Shown here in pieces: positions 49,791 through 58,298 of a DNA stretch of 64,000 nucleotides. Source of the stretch: Streptomyces sp. KL109B (lineage in GTDB: Bacteria; Actinomycetota; Actinomycetes; Streptomycetales; Streptomycetaceae); contig NZ_JASERL010000014.1 in the NCBI RefSeq assembly GCF_030766935.1, positions 1-64,000 on the forward strand. The letters run 5' to 3'. The notes beneath the pieces were generated by a model. That model was given only the letters and a program-made list of their open reading frames with translations. It had not been told where the DNA came from and searched no databases. Position numbers and translations under genes: made by a program. Position 1 is the stretch's first letter, and the number at the start of each line of letters is the position of its first letter.

Positions 49791-49802
49791 TACCAACCGG
49801 TA
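49791..49802. promoter_or_regulatory. Palindrome TACC-AACC-GGTA in a divergent promoter
   Basis: Twelve-base inverted repeat about midway between the divergent acylase (start 49731) and acyl-CoA ligase (start 49882). TACCG/CGGTA-type sites are common TetR operators. This one is short and could be chance. Confidence 0.3.
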
Positions 49803-49881
49803 TGTCCCGTGCCGAGAGCCCCGCACCGGCCCATGACACGCACACCTTGACCCCGCCCCCGCGACCCCGCAGGATCACGCC

Positions 49882-51399
49882 ATGACGAGGTCAACCGCCG
49901 CCGCAGCCGCCACCAGCACCGTCGACGGAGTCCTGCGCCGCAGCGCCCGCCGCACCCCGGCGCGCGTCGCCCTGCGTTACGGGCCGCGCTCATGGACGTA
50001 CGAGGAACTCGACGACGCCGTCTCCCGCGCGGCCGGAGCCCTGCGCGCCGAGGGCCTCGCGCCCGGCGACCGGGTCGGCGCCTACGGGCACAACTCCGAT
50101 GCCTACCTGATCGGCTTCCTCGCCTGCGCCCGCGCGGGCCTCGTGCACGTCCCCGTCAACCAGAACCTCACCGGCGACGACCTCGCGTACATCGTCCGCC
50201 AGTCCGGCACCTCGCTCGTCCTCGCCGACCCCGACATCGCCGACCGGCTCCCCGGCGACGTACGGGTGCTGGCGCTGCGCGAGGCGGACGACACGCTCCT
50301 CACGCGGCTCGCCGCGACCGCCCCGTACGACGGGGAATCCCCGGACGCCGACGACCTCACGCAGCTCCTCTACACCTCCGGCACCACGGCACTCCCCAAA
50401 GGCGCCCGGATGTCGCACCGCGCGCTCGTCCACGAGTACGTGAGCGCCATCCACGCCCTCGACCTCAAGGAGACGGACCGGCCGGTGCACGCGCTGCCGC
50501 TGTACCACTCGGCGCAGATGCACGTGTTCCTGCTGCCGTACCTGGCGGTGAGCGCCACGAACACGATCCTCGACGCGCCGGCCGCCGACCGGGTCTTCGA
50601 CCTGGTGGAGACGGGGCAGGCCGACAGCCTGTTCGCGCCGCCCACGGTGTGGATCGGGCTCTCCCAGCACCCGGAGTTCGCCGCCCGCGATCTGAGCGGG
50701 CTGCGCAAGGCGTACTACGGCGCCTCGATCATGCCGGTACCGGTCCTGGAACGGCTGCGTGCCCGGCTCCCCGGACTCGCCTTCTACAACTGTTTCGGGC
50801 AGAGCGAGATCGGCCCGCTCGCCACCGTCCTGGGACCCGACGAGCACGAGGGCCGGATGGACTCCTGTGGGCGGCCGGTGCTGTTCGTGGAGGCGAAGGT
50901 CGTCGACGACGACGGCAAGGACGTGCCCGACGGCACGCCCGGCGAGGTCGTCTACCGCTCCCCGCAGCTCTGCGACGGCTACTGGGACAAGCCCGAGGAG
51001 ACCGAACAGGCCTTCCGGGACGGCTGGTTCAGGTCAGGAGACCTCGCCGTGCGCGACAGCGAGGGCTACTTCACCGTCGTCGACCGGGTGAAGGACGTCA
51101 TCAACTCCGGCGGCGTGCTCGTCGCCTCACGCCAGGTCGAGGACGCCCTCTACACCCACCCGGCCGTCGCCGAGACCGCCGTCGTCGGGCTGCCCGACGA
51201 GCGGTGGATCGAGGCGGTGACCGCCGTCGTGGTCCGCTCCGCCGAGGTCGAGGTGACGGAGGAGGCGCTGATCGCCCACGCGCGCGAGCGGCTCGCCCAC
51301 TTCAAGGCGCCGAAGCGCATCGTGTTCGTGGACGAGCTCCCGCGCAACGCCTCCGGCAAGATCCTCAAGCGGGAACTGCGGGACCGGCTGACGGAGTAG
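49882..51399 (+). CDS. AMP-dependent acyl-CoA synthetase
   Basis: 505 residues with all adenylation motifs: LLYTSGTTALPKGARMSH at about 163, YNCFGQSEIGPLA, RSGDLAVRDSEGYFTVVDR and the catalytic Lys in RNASGKILKRELRD. It resembles medium/long-chain FadD proteins. It is alone on its transcript, divergent from the exported acylase, with a candidate operator between them. Confidence 0.85.
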   Translation: MTRSTAAAAATSTVDGVLRRSARRTPARVALRYGPRSWTYEELDDAVSRAAGALRAEGLAPGDRVGAYGHNSDAYLIGFLACARAGLVHVPVNQNLTGDDLAYIVRQSGTSLVLADPDIADRLPGDVRVLALREADDTLLTRLAATAPYDGESPDADDLTQLLYTSGTTALPKGARMSHRALVHEYVSAIHALDLKETDRPVHALPLYHSAQMHVFLLPYLAVSATNTILDAPAADRVFDLVETGQADSLFAPPTVWIGLSQHPEFAARDLSGLRKAYYGASIMPVPVLERLRARLPGLAFYNCFGQSEIGPLATVLGPDEHEGRMDSCGRPVLFVEAKVVDDDGKDVPDGTPGEVVYRSPQLCDGYWDKPEETEQAFRDGWFRSGDLAVRDSEGYFTVVDRVKDVINSGGVLVASRQVEDALYTHPAVAETAVVGLPDERWIEAVTAVVVRSAEVEVTEEALIAHARERLAHFKAPKRIVFVDELPRNASGKILKRELRDRLTE

Positions 51400-51416
51400 C
51401 CCTGCGGGGAGGGGCA

Positions 51417-52337
51417 CTACCCGGGCGTCAGCCGCCACCCCCGGTCCGTCCGCGTCAACTCCCGGAACCCGGCGCTGCGCAACAGCCCGATCGCCGCGGC
51501 GTCGCCCGCGTCCTCGTACGCCAGGACGCGGTCCGCGCCGCACAGGCGCAGCCAGTCGGCGGCCTCCGCGAGCAGCTGGTGCGCCAGGTCGGGGCCGCGC
51601 TCGGTCGCGGCGACGTGCAGGTTGGCGATGTCGGCGAGGCCCGGTGACTGGCCGATGCGCTCCGGGCGGCCGAGCGCCGTGTCGACCTCGATGAAGCCGA
51701 CGGCGTCCCCGTCGTCGGCGTACGCCGTGAAGCGCGTGCCGGACTCGCCGAGGGTGCGCTCGAAGGCGAGGTCCTGGCGGGCCCGCGGCCGGGGGAGTTC
51801 GTCGGCCCGCGCGATCAGCACCACCTCGGTGCCGCCGGTGTGCCGGAACCCGGCCCGCAGGTACGCCTCGCGGATGTGCGGCCAGGGGCGGGGCAGTCCG
51901 TAGATCGCGGGGGCGGGCAGCGCGCCGTCCGCGTAGCGCGCGCGGGGCCGCCAGCGGGTGAGTTGGGTGAGGCAGCCGGCCATCAGCAGGTCGGTGGCCT
52001 TCTCGGCGCCGGGCCAGAGCGAGGACGGCGGCCGGTGCAGGAACCAGCCGATCTCGGCCGCGTCCCGGTACTCGGAGCCGACCGAGGCGTCGTCGCGGTA
52101 GCGCAGCAGGTGTGCCGCGGCGACGAGATGGCCGCGCTGTTCGGCGACGAGGGTGACGCGCTCGGCGACCCACGGGTCGGTGACGAACTCGTCCGGCTGC
52201 CGTTCCAGGCTGCTCAGCACGGTGTTCACGGAGACGGAGAGGCCGGGGACGACGGCGGCGACATGCGCGTTGATCAGCGTCGTCAACTGGTCGCGGTCGG
52301 CGCGGCGGAAGGGGCGTACCGCTGGCTGGGCGGACAT
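51417..52337 (-). CDS. Tandem-GNAT family acetyltransferase
   Basis: 306 residues. Two GNAT-like halves can be seen: the first begins PFRRADRDQLTTLINAHVAA with VTLVAEQRGHLVAAAHL, and the second has LADIANLHVAATERGPDLAHQLLAEA, the acetyl-CoA loop, and FRELTRTDRGWRL at the end. The substrate is unknown. ATG at 52337 with GGAGG-rich sequence upstream. It is convergent with the acyl-CoA ligase. Confidence 0.75.
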   Translation of the reverse strand: MSAQPAVRPFRRADRDQLTTLINAHVAAVVPGLSVSVNTVLSSLERQPDEFVTDPWVAERVTLVAEQRGHLVAAAHLLRYRDDASVGSEYRDAAEIGWFLHRPPSSLWPGAEKATDLLMAGCLTQLTRWRPRARYADGALPAPAIYGLPRPWPHIREAYLRAGFRHTGGTEVVLIARADELPRPRARQDLAFERTLGESGTRFTAYADDGDAVGFIEVDTALGRPERIGQSPGLADIANLHVAATERGPDLAHQLLAEAADWLRLCGADRVLAYEDAGDAAAIGLLRSAGFRELTRTDRGWRLTPG

Positions 52338-52448
52338 GCGGGACCTCCGGATACGGAGTGGGTGTCGGAGGCCGCCGTGCGATGCGGTACGTCATCCACC
52401 GTACGGCGGCCCGGCGGCGTCGCGCCACCGCTTCTGCGCGCCCCGCGG

Positions 52449-52844
52449 TCAGGCCGTGACGATGTCCTTCCGTAAGGGGCTCAGCGTGCCGGCGATCGTG
52501 CCGATGGTGGCCTCGTCGACGCCGGCCTCGGCGAGCGCGGCCCCGAGGTGGTCGACGACGCGGTCGAAGGCGGTGTCCGTGATGGCCAGCGGGGCGTGCG
52601 CGTGCGCCATGACGCGGCCGGGATAGATCTCGGTGGAACCCAACGCCTGCCCTACGAAGAGGCGTTGGTGCTCTTTGAGACGGTCGAGGTCGACGTCCAT
52701 GAAGTAGGGCGCGAGCTCCTCGTCGGCGAGGATTCTGTCGTAGAGGATGTCCACGACCGTGCCGACGGCGTCGGCGCCGCCAATTTTCTCGAAGATGGTC
52801 GAACTGTCGCTGTTTGTGGGCGAGTTGGGTGCGATGTGAGTCAT
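52449..52844 (-). CDS. Group I truncated haemoglobin
   Basis: 131 residues of the 2-over-2 globin fold: IFEKIGGADAVGTVVDILYDRI at the start, the distal region LKEHQRLFVGQALG and the proximal His in AHAHAPLAI. The pattern matches the TrHbN group, which dioxygenates nitric oxide or handles oxygen. The ATG at 52844 leaves a short polar pre-A segment. Alone on its transcript, between acetyltransferase and paaK. Confidence 0.85.
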   Translation of the reverse strand: MTHIAPNSPTNSDSSTIFEKIGGADAVGTVVDILYDRILADEELAPYFMDVDLDRLKEHQRLFVGQALGSTEIYPGRVMAHAHAPLAITDTAFDRVVDHLGAALAEAGVDEATIGTIAGTLSPLRKDIVTA

Positions 52845-52955
52845 GAGGTCGAGCGTATGAGGCGGTAGTCGGCGGAGCACCGTGCGTGTGCGAACGACTG
52901 TGTGAAACTCCGTACGACGTCTGACGCAGGCGTACGTCGAGTGAGGTAGTACGGC

Positions 52956-54257
52956 TCAGGAATTCCGCTCGTCCACGATGCGCCTGATCTTGCCCACCGA
53001 GCGCTCCAGGGACTCCGGTTCGACGATCTCGACGGCCACCGAGACGCCCACGCCGTCCTTCATCCCGGCCGCGATGGCCCGCGCCGCCGCGTCCCGCTCC
53101 TCCGGCGTCGCGTCCGGCCGGGCCTCGGCGCGCACCGTGAGCGCGTCCATGCGGCCCTCGCGGGTGAGGCGGAGCTGGAAGTGCGGGGCGACGCCCGGCG
53201 TGCGCAGCACGATCTCCTCGACCTGCGTGGGGAACAGGTTCACGCCCCGCAGGATCACCATGTCGTCGCTGCGCCCGGTGATCTTCTCCATGCGCCGGAA
53301 CGCGGGCCGCGCCGTCCCCGGCAGCAGCCGCGTCAGATCCCGCGTCCGGTACCGGACGATGGGCATCGCCTGCTTGGTCAGGGACGTGAGCACCAACTCG
53401 CCGTGCTCGCCCTCCGGCAGCACCTCACCCGTGATCGGATCGACGACCTCCGGATAGAAGTGGTCCTCCCAGATGTGCAGCCCGTCCTTGGTCTCCACGC
53501 ACTCCTGCGCGACACCCGGCCCCATCACCTCGGACAGCCCGTAGATGTCGACCGCGTCGATCCCCGCCCGCTCCTCGATCTCGCGCCGCATCTCCTCGGT
53601 CCACGGCTCCGCACCGAAGATGCCGACCTCGAGGGACGTGGTGCGCGGATCGACGCCCTGCCGCTCGAACTCGTCCAGCAGGGTCAGCATGTACGAGGGC
53701 GTCACCATGATGATCTCGGGCCTCAGGTTCAGGATCAGCCGCACCTGCCGCGAGGTCATCCCACCGGACGCCGGAATCACCGTGCAGCCGAGCCGCTCCG
53801 CCCCGTAGTGCGCACCCAGCCCACCCGTGAACAGGCCGTACCCGTACGCCACATGAACCTTGTGCCCCGGCCTGCCGCCCGCCGCGCGGATCGCCCGCGC
53901 CACCACGTCCGCCCACACCGACAGATCACCCTCGGTGTACCCCACGACCGTGGGCACCCCGGTGGTCCCACTCGACGCGTGCAACCGCCGCACCTTGGAC
54001 TGCTCCACGGCGAACATCCCGAACGGATAGTTCGCCCGCAGATCCGCCTTGCCCGTGAACGGGAACCGCCCCAGATCCGCCAGCGACCGACAGTCCTGCG
54101 GCCGCACCCCCGCCTTGTCGAACGCCTCCCGATAGAACGGCACCCGCTCATACACCCGCCGCAACGTCCACCGCAGCCCCTCCAACTGCCGCCCCCGCAA
54201 CTCGTCCAGACCGAGCCGCTCGCCCTCGTCCCACCAGTCCGTCGCCGTCGACGCCAT
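52956..54257 (-). CDS. paaK: Phenylacetate-CoA ligase
   Basis: 433 residues, typical PaaK size. It shows LRRVYERVPFYREAFDKAG near the start, the P-loop variant LHASSGTTGVPTVVGYT at about 97-113, YGLSEVMGPGVAQEC and the C-terminal MVILRGVNLFPTQVEEIVL. It activates phenylacetate to phenylacetyl-CoA. The ATG at 54257 has GGGAG eight bases upstream; a GTG at 54266 is less well placed. It stands apart from any paaABCDE cluster, behind a palindrome at 54281-54294. Confidence 0.92.
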   Translation of the reverse strand: MASTATDWWDEGERLGLDELRGRQLEGLRWTLRRVYERVPFYREAFDKAGVRPQDCRSLADLGRFPFTGKADLRANYPFGMFAVEQSKVRRLHASSGTTGVPTVVGYTEGDLSVWADVVARAIRAAGGRPGHKVHVAYGYGLFTGGLGAHYGAERLGCTVIPASGGMTSRQVRLILNLRPEIIMVTPSYMLTLLDEFERQGVDPRTTSLEVGIFGAEPWTEEMRREIEERAGIDAVDIYGLSEVMGPGVAQECVETKDGLHIWEDHFYPEVVDPITGEVLPEGEHGELVLTSLTKQAMPIVRYRTRDLTRLLPGTARPAFRRMEKITGRSDDMVILRGVNLFPTQVEEIVLRTPGVAPHFQLRLTREGRMDALTVRAEARPDATPEERDAAARAIAAGMKDGVGVSVAVEIVEPESLERSVGKIRRIVDERNS

Positions 54258-54280
54258 CGCACGCACTCCCGAAACTCCCG

Positions 54281-54294
54281 ACCGATCATTCGGT
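54281..54294. promoter_or_regulatory. PaaR-like palindrome ACCGATCATTCGGT upstream of paaK
   Basis: Five-base arms ACCGA/TCGGT with a 4-base spacer, 24 bases before the paaK start. It resembles operators of TetR-type phenylacetate repressors (PaaR), which contain ACCGA...TCGGT. The regulator gene is not in this window. Confidence 0.5.
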
Positions 54295-54358
54295 TGCCCT
54301 GCTGGTGATCAGTAATTCAAGGAGGGTCCGCAGTCGTCAAGAGATGCGGCGCGACCGG

Positions 54359-55147
54359 CTACCGGGCGGGGTCGGGCTCCCACACATACGGCGTTGTCGT
54401 CCCGACCGCCGCGAACCCCAGCCGTTCCAGGATCGGCCTGCTGTACGGCGAGGCGTCCACCTGTACGTACGGGAATCCGCGCTCGGCCGCGATGCGTACG
54501 CGGAAGGCGACGAGGGAGCGGTAGATGCCGTGGCCCCGCCATTGCGGCACCGTGCCGCCGCCCCACAGGCTCGCGAAGGCCGTGCCGGGGTGGAGTTCCA
54601 TGCGGGCCGCGCTCACCGGTTCGTCGCCGTGGAGCGCGACGACCGCGGGGATGGTGTCCGGGGCCTGGGCCAGTTGGGTGCGCAGTTGGTGGGCGAGGCG
54701 CGTGCCACTGTCCCCGAAGGCCTTCGCGTGCACCCGCGCGGCCAGTTCCACGTGCGCGTCCTCGGTGACGGGGAGCAGACGGATTCCTGGAGGGGGTGCG
54801 GTGTCGAGGGGGAGGGTTGCCGTCCGCGCGACGAGCAGGGTCTCCGGGGCCTCGGCCAGGAAACCGGCCGCCGTCAGGCGTTCGGGGAGGTCGGCGGGGC
54901 GGTCGTGGCCGTACGTCTTCCACTCGAAGTCGCGGCCCAACTCGCCGAAGAATCGGACCTGTTCGGCGATCGCCGCGTCGGCGGTGTGCTCGTCGAGGTC
55001 CGACCAGAGCACCGCGCTCCAGCCCTCCGGGGGCCCGACGTGGCGCACGACGTCGCCGATCCGCTCCACCCGCGCCCCCGGTTCGTCGGGCCGCGCCTCG
55101 CGCCGCAGCTGCCGGTCGAACAGGTCCCGTACCGCCGTGTGATCCAT
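54359..55147 (-). CDS. GNAT family N-acetyltransferase
   Basis: 262 residues. The GNAT domain is in the C-terminal half, with ASLWGGGTVPQWRGHGIYRSL giving the acetyl-CoA pyrophosphate loop (QWRGHGIY) and YSRPILERLGFAAVGTTTPY the final strand. The first 120 residues are an N-terminal extension seen in several Streptomyces GNATs. Substrate unknown. Confidence 0.83.
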   Translation of the reverse strand: MDHTAVRDLFDRQLRREARPDEPGARVERIGDVVRHVGPPEGWSAVLWSDLDEHTADAAIAEQVRFFGELGRDFEWKTYGHDRPADLPERLTAAGFLAEAPETLLVARTATLPLDTAPPPGIRLLPVTEDAHVELAARVHAKAFGDSGTRLAHQLRTQLAQAPDTIPAVVALHGDEPVSAARMELHPGTAFASLWGGGTVPQWRGHGIYRSLVAFRVRIAAERGFPYVQVDASPYSRPILERLGFAAVGTTTPYVWEPDPAR

Positions 55148-55231
55148 GGAGGCACTTCAGCACCGGTCCTGGGGCCCGGCAACCGAGAAAATCCCACCGC
55201 GACAGGGGAACACCCTTGCTATGGTGCGCCG

Positions 55232-55621
55232 GTGACAGCGATCAAGAAGATGCAGATCACCTTCGACTGCGCGGAGCCGGTGCGCGTCGCCCGCTTCTGG
55301 TGCGAGGTGCTGGGATACGTCATGCCGCCCGGGGCGGACGAGGACGAGGCATGGTCCGCCGCCGCCGACCCCACCGGGGAGGGGCCGCGCCTGTACTTCC
55401 AGCGCGTCCCCGAAGGGAAGGTCGTCAAGAACCGGGTGCACGTCGACGTGCGGGCCGGCATCGGTCTCGTGGGTGACGAACGGCTCGCCACCCTCGAAGC
55501 CGAGGCCGCCCGCCTGATGAAGCTCGGCGCGACACACGTCCTGACCCAGCACGCCGACGAGGAGAACGAGTCCTGCATCACGCTGCAGGACATCGAGGGG
55601 AACGAGTTCTGCCTCGACTGA
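55232..55621 (+). CDS. VOC family (glyoxalase-like) protein
   Basis: 129 residues with one VOC module: QITFDCAEPVRVARFWCEVLGY at the start, DPTGEGPRLYFQRVPE in the middle and IEGNEFCLD at the end, as in the glyoxalase_6 family. It is the only in-frame start giving the family length (GTG 55232). Catalytic function unassigned; many members bind antibiotics or are uncharacterised. Confidence 0.83.
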   Translation: MTAIKKMQITFDCAEPVRVARFWCEVLGYVMPPGADEDEAWSAAADPTGEGPRLYFQRVPEGKVVKNRVHVDVRAGIGLVGDERLATLEAEAARLMKLGATHVLTQHADEENESCITLQDIEGNEFCLD

Positions 55622-55651
55622 CTCGACCGGGGGCGCAACGGGGGGCCGGGC

Positions 55652-57271
55652 TCAGCCCTTCCCCTCCGCCGCCACCTGCCGCGCCCACCGGTAGTCCGCC
55701 TTGCCGCTCGGCGAACGCTGGATGGTGTCCGTCACCACCAGCTGCCGGGGAATCTTGTAGCCGGCGAGGTGCGTGCGGCAGTGCGTCTGCACCGTCTCCA
55801 GGGTCAACTGGGGCGCCCCGTCCGCGAGTTGGACGACCGCCGCCACATGGTTGCCCCACTTCTCGTCCGGCACCCCGGCCACCAGCGCGTCGTAGATGTC
55901 CGGGTGTGACTTGAGCGCCTGCTCGACCTCCTCCGGATACACCTTCTCGCCGCCGGTGTTGATGCACTGCGAGCCGCGCCCGAGCACGCTGACGATGCCG
56001 TCCGCGTCGACCGTCGCCATGTCACCGAGCAGCACCCACCGCTCGTCGCCCTTCTGGAAGAAGGTCTCGGCGGTTTTCGCGGGGTCGTTGTAGTAGCCGA
56101 GCGGGACGTGACCGCGCTGCGCGATCCGGCCCACCTCGCCGACCCCGACCGGCTCGTACGTCGCCGGATCCACCACCTGCGTACGGGAGTTGACCTGCAC
56201 GTGGAATCCGGAACCCGCGCCCGAACCGGCCGTCGCCGTGCCGTTGAAGCCGGACTCCGACGAGCCGAAGTTGTTCAGCAGCATGGTGTTCGGCACCAGC
56301 TCCTGGAACTGCCGGCGCACCGTGTCCGACATGATGGCGCCCGAGGACGAGACACTGAACATCGACGAGCAGTCCGTGCCCTTGAGCGGCCCCTTCAGGG
56401 CGTCTATGAGCGGGCGCAGCATCGCGTCGCCCACCAAGGAAACGCTCGTCACCTTCTCCTTCTCGATGGTGCGCAGCACCTCCTCCGGCACGAACTTGCG
56501 GTGGATGACGACGCGTTGACCGAAGTTGAAGCCGATGAACGCGGTCAGCGTCGACGTGCCGTGCATCAGCGGGGGAGTGGGGAAGAACGTGATGCCGTCA
56601 CCGCCCGCCGCCACCCGCTCGGCCAGCTCCTGTGGCCGTGACACCGGCTCACCAGTCGGCGCTCCACCGCCCAACCCCGCGAAGAACAGGTCCTCCTGAC
56701 GCCACATCACACCCTTCGGCATGCCCGTCGTGCCACCGGTGTAGATGATGAACTGGTCGTCCGGCGAGCGCGACGGGAACCCGCGCCCGTCCGATGCCTG
56801 CGCCGTCGCCTCCTCGAAGTCCACCGCCTTCAACGGCGGCGCGTCCGCCTCCGGCGCACCCACCCGCACCAGGTGCCGCAGCTTCTGTGTGCGCGGCAGC
56901 GCCGCCGCCACGCGCGGCGTGAACTCGGCGTCGAAGACCAGCGCCACGAGGTCCGCGTCCTGGTAGAGGTAGACCAGCTCCTCCTCCACGTACCGGTAGT
57001 TGACGTTCACCGGCACGACGCGCGCCTTCAGGCACCCCAGGGCCGTCTGCAGGTACTCGATGCCGTTGTAGAGGTGCAGGCCCAGGTGCTCGCCGGGCTG
57101 TATCCCGGCCGCGATGAGGTGGTGTGCGACGCGGTTCGCCGCCGCGTCCAGCTCCGCGTACGTGAGCCGGCGTTCCGCGCCCGTACCGGGGTGATCGACG
57201 TAGACGAGCGCCTCGCGGTCGGGGACCACGTCGACGACCGACTCGAACAGGTCGGCAAGGTTGTACTCCAC
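55652..57271 (-). CDS. Acyl-CoA synthetase, FadD19-like
   Basis: 539 residues. P-loop IIYTGGTTGMPKGVMWRQED, FGSSESGFNGT, GYYNDPAKTAETF and the C-terminal SPSGKADYRW are all close to mycobacterial FadD19/FadD17, the C24-steroid and C26-sterol acyl-CoA ligases. The WRxEDLFFAGLGG phrase after the P-loop is specific for that group. GTG start at 57271 after GGAGG. It is divergent from the crotonase at 57452, as FadD19 is from EchA19 in M. tuberculosis. The shared promoter carries both an ACTGAGTGTCA element and a KstR-like box. Confidence 0.87.
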   Translation of the reverse strand: MEYNLADLFESVVDVVPDREALVYVDHPGTGAERRLTYAELDAAANRVAHHLIAAGIQPGEHLGLHLYNGIEYLQTALGCLKARVVPVNVNYRYVEEELVYLYQDADLVALVFDAEFTPRVAAALPRTQKLRHLVRVGAPEADAPPLKAVDFEEATAQASDGRGFPSRSPDDQFIIYTGGTTGMPKGVMWRQEDLFFAGLGGGAPTGEPVSRPQELAERVAAGGDGITFFPTPPLMHGTSTLTAFIGFNFGQRVVIHRKFVPEEVLRTIEKEKVTSVSLVGDAMLRPLIDALKGPLKGTDCSSMFSVSSSGAIMSDTVRRQFQELVPNTMLLNNFGSSESGFNGTATAGSGAGSGFHVQVNSRTQVVDPATYEPVGVGEVGRIAQRGHVPLGYYNDPAKTAETFFQKGDERWVLLGDMATVDADGIVSVLGRGSQCINTGGEKVYPEEVEQALKSHPDIYDALVAGVPDEKWGNHVAAVVQLADGAPQLTLETVQTHCRTHLAGYKIPRQLVVTDTIQRSPSGKADYRWARQVAAEGKG

Positions 57272-57364
57272 CGCGCTCCTCCTGATCCAGGCCGCAACTC
57301 TCTCCTGGCCGTCATCAGAACAGAACCGGGAGTAAGGGGGAAGGGCCCTCGCACAAGAAAACTG

Positions 57365-57375
57365 ACTGAGTGTCA
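57365..57375. promoter_or_regulatory. ACTGAGTGTCA element in the ligase/crotonase promoter
   Basis: Part of the near-palindrome CTGAC-TGAGT-GTCAG (57362-57376). It differs by one base from the ACTGAGTGCCA half-site at 45-55 and 903-913 (opposite strand), 56 kb away. It suggests the left-edge TetR also reads this promoter. Confidence 0.5.
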
Positions 57376-57404
57376 GAAAACTCTTGAACTGGCACGTGCG
57401 CTCC

Positions 57405-57418
57405 TGCAACCTGTTCCA
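57405..57418. promoter_or_regulatory. KstR-like box TGCAACCTGTTCCA
   Basis: Matches the TnnAACnnGTTnnA consensus of KstR, with arms TGCAAC/GTTCCA differing at one pair. It lies 34 bases before the crotonase start, between divergent steroid-type catabolic genes. A second exact match is at 23491-23504. Confidence 0.5.
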
Positions 57419-57451
57419 GGTCCGAGGCTGCGGCTGACTGGAGGACCCGTC

Positions 57452-58252
57452 ATGGGTGGCACCGAACATCTCGACGTGCGCCGCGAGGGCGCCACGCTCG
57501 TACTCACACTGAACCGGCCCGAGGCCAAGAACGCGCTGTCCCTGCCGATGCTCGTCGGCCTCTACGACGGGTGGCTGGAGGCCGACGCGGACGACTCGGT
57601 CCGCTCCATCGTGCTCACCGGGGCCGGTGGTGTCTTCTGCGCGGGAATGGACCTCAAGGCGCTCGCGGGCAAGGGCATGGAGGGCGAGCACTACCGGGAC
57701 CGGCTCAAGGCCGACCCCGATCTGCACTGGAAGGCGATGCTCCGCCACCACCGGCCCCGAAAGCCCGTCATCGCGGCGGTCGAGGGGCACTGCGTCGCGG
57801 GCGGCACGGAGATCCTTCAGGGCACGGACATCCGGGTGGCGGGGGAGTCGGCGACGTTCGGCCTCTTCGAGGTCAAGCGCGGCCTCTTCCCCATCGGCGG
57901 CTCCACGGTGCGGCTGCCGCGCCAGGTGCCTCGTACGCACGCCCTGGAGATGCTCCTGTCCGGTCGGCCCTACCCGGCGCCGGAGGCCGCCGCGATCGGG
58001 CTCGTCGGACGCGTCGTGCCCGACGGCACCGCGCTCGACACGGCACTCGAAATCGCCGAACAGATCAACGCCTGTGGCCCGTTGGCCGTCGAGGCGGTCA
58101 AGGCCTCCGTCTACGAGACCGCCGAGATGACCGAAACCGACGGCCTCGCCTCGGAGTTGAAGCGCGGCTGGCCCATCTTCGACACCGCCGACGCGAAGGA
58201 AGGCGCCCGCGCGTTCGCCGAGAAGCGCCCCGCCGAGTTCCGCCGGGAGTGA
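57452..58252 (+). CDS. Enoyl-CoA hydratase, EchA19-like
   Basis: 266-residue crotonase. GVFCAGMDLKALAG forms the oxyanion hole and GHCVAGGTEILQGTDIRVAG the second CoA segment, followed by FEVKRGLFPIGGSTVRLP. Size and position match EchA19 (263 residues), which hydrates steroid enoyl-CoA during cholesterol side-chain breakdown. ATG at 57452 after GGAGG. First gene of a plus-strand unit with the DUF35 and thiolase-like genes. Confidence 0.87.
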   Translation: MGGTEHLDVRREGATLVLTLNRPEAKNALSLPMLVGLYDGWLEADADDSVRSIVLTGAGGVFCAGMDLKALAGKGMEGEHYRDRLKADPDLHWKAMLRHHRPRKPVIAAVEGHCVAGGTEILQGTDIRVAGESATFGLFEVKRGLFPIGGSTVRLPRQVPRTHALEMLLSGRPYPAPEAAAIGLVGRVVPDGTALDTALEIAEQINACGPLAVEAVKASVYETAEMTETDGLASELKRGWPIFDTADAKEGARAFAEKRPAEFRRE

Positions 58253-58298
58253 GTCACCGCACCCCCCCACCCATTCGACCGCACTCCAAGGAGGCCTC

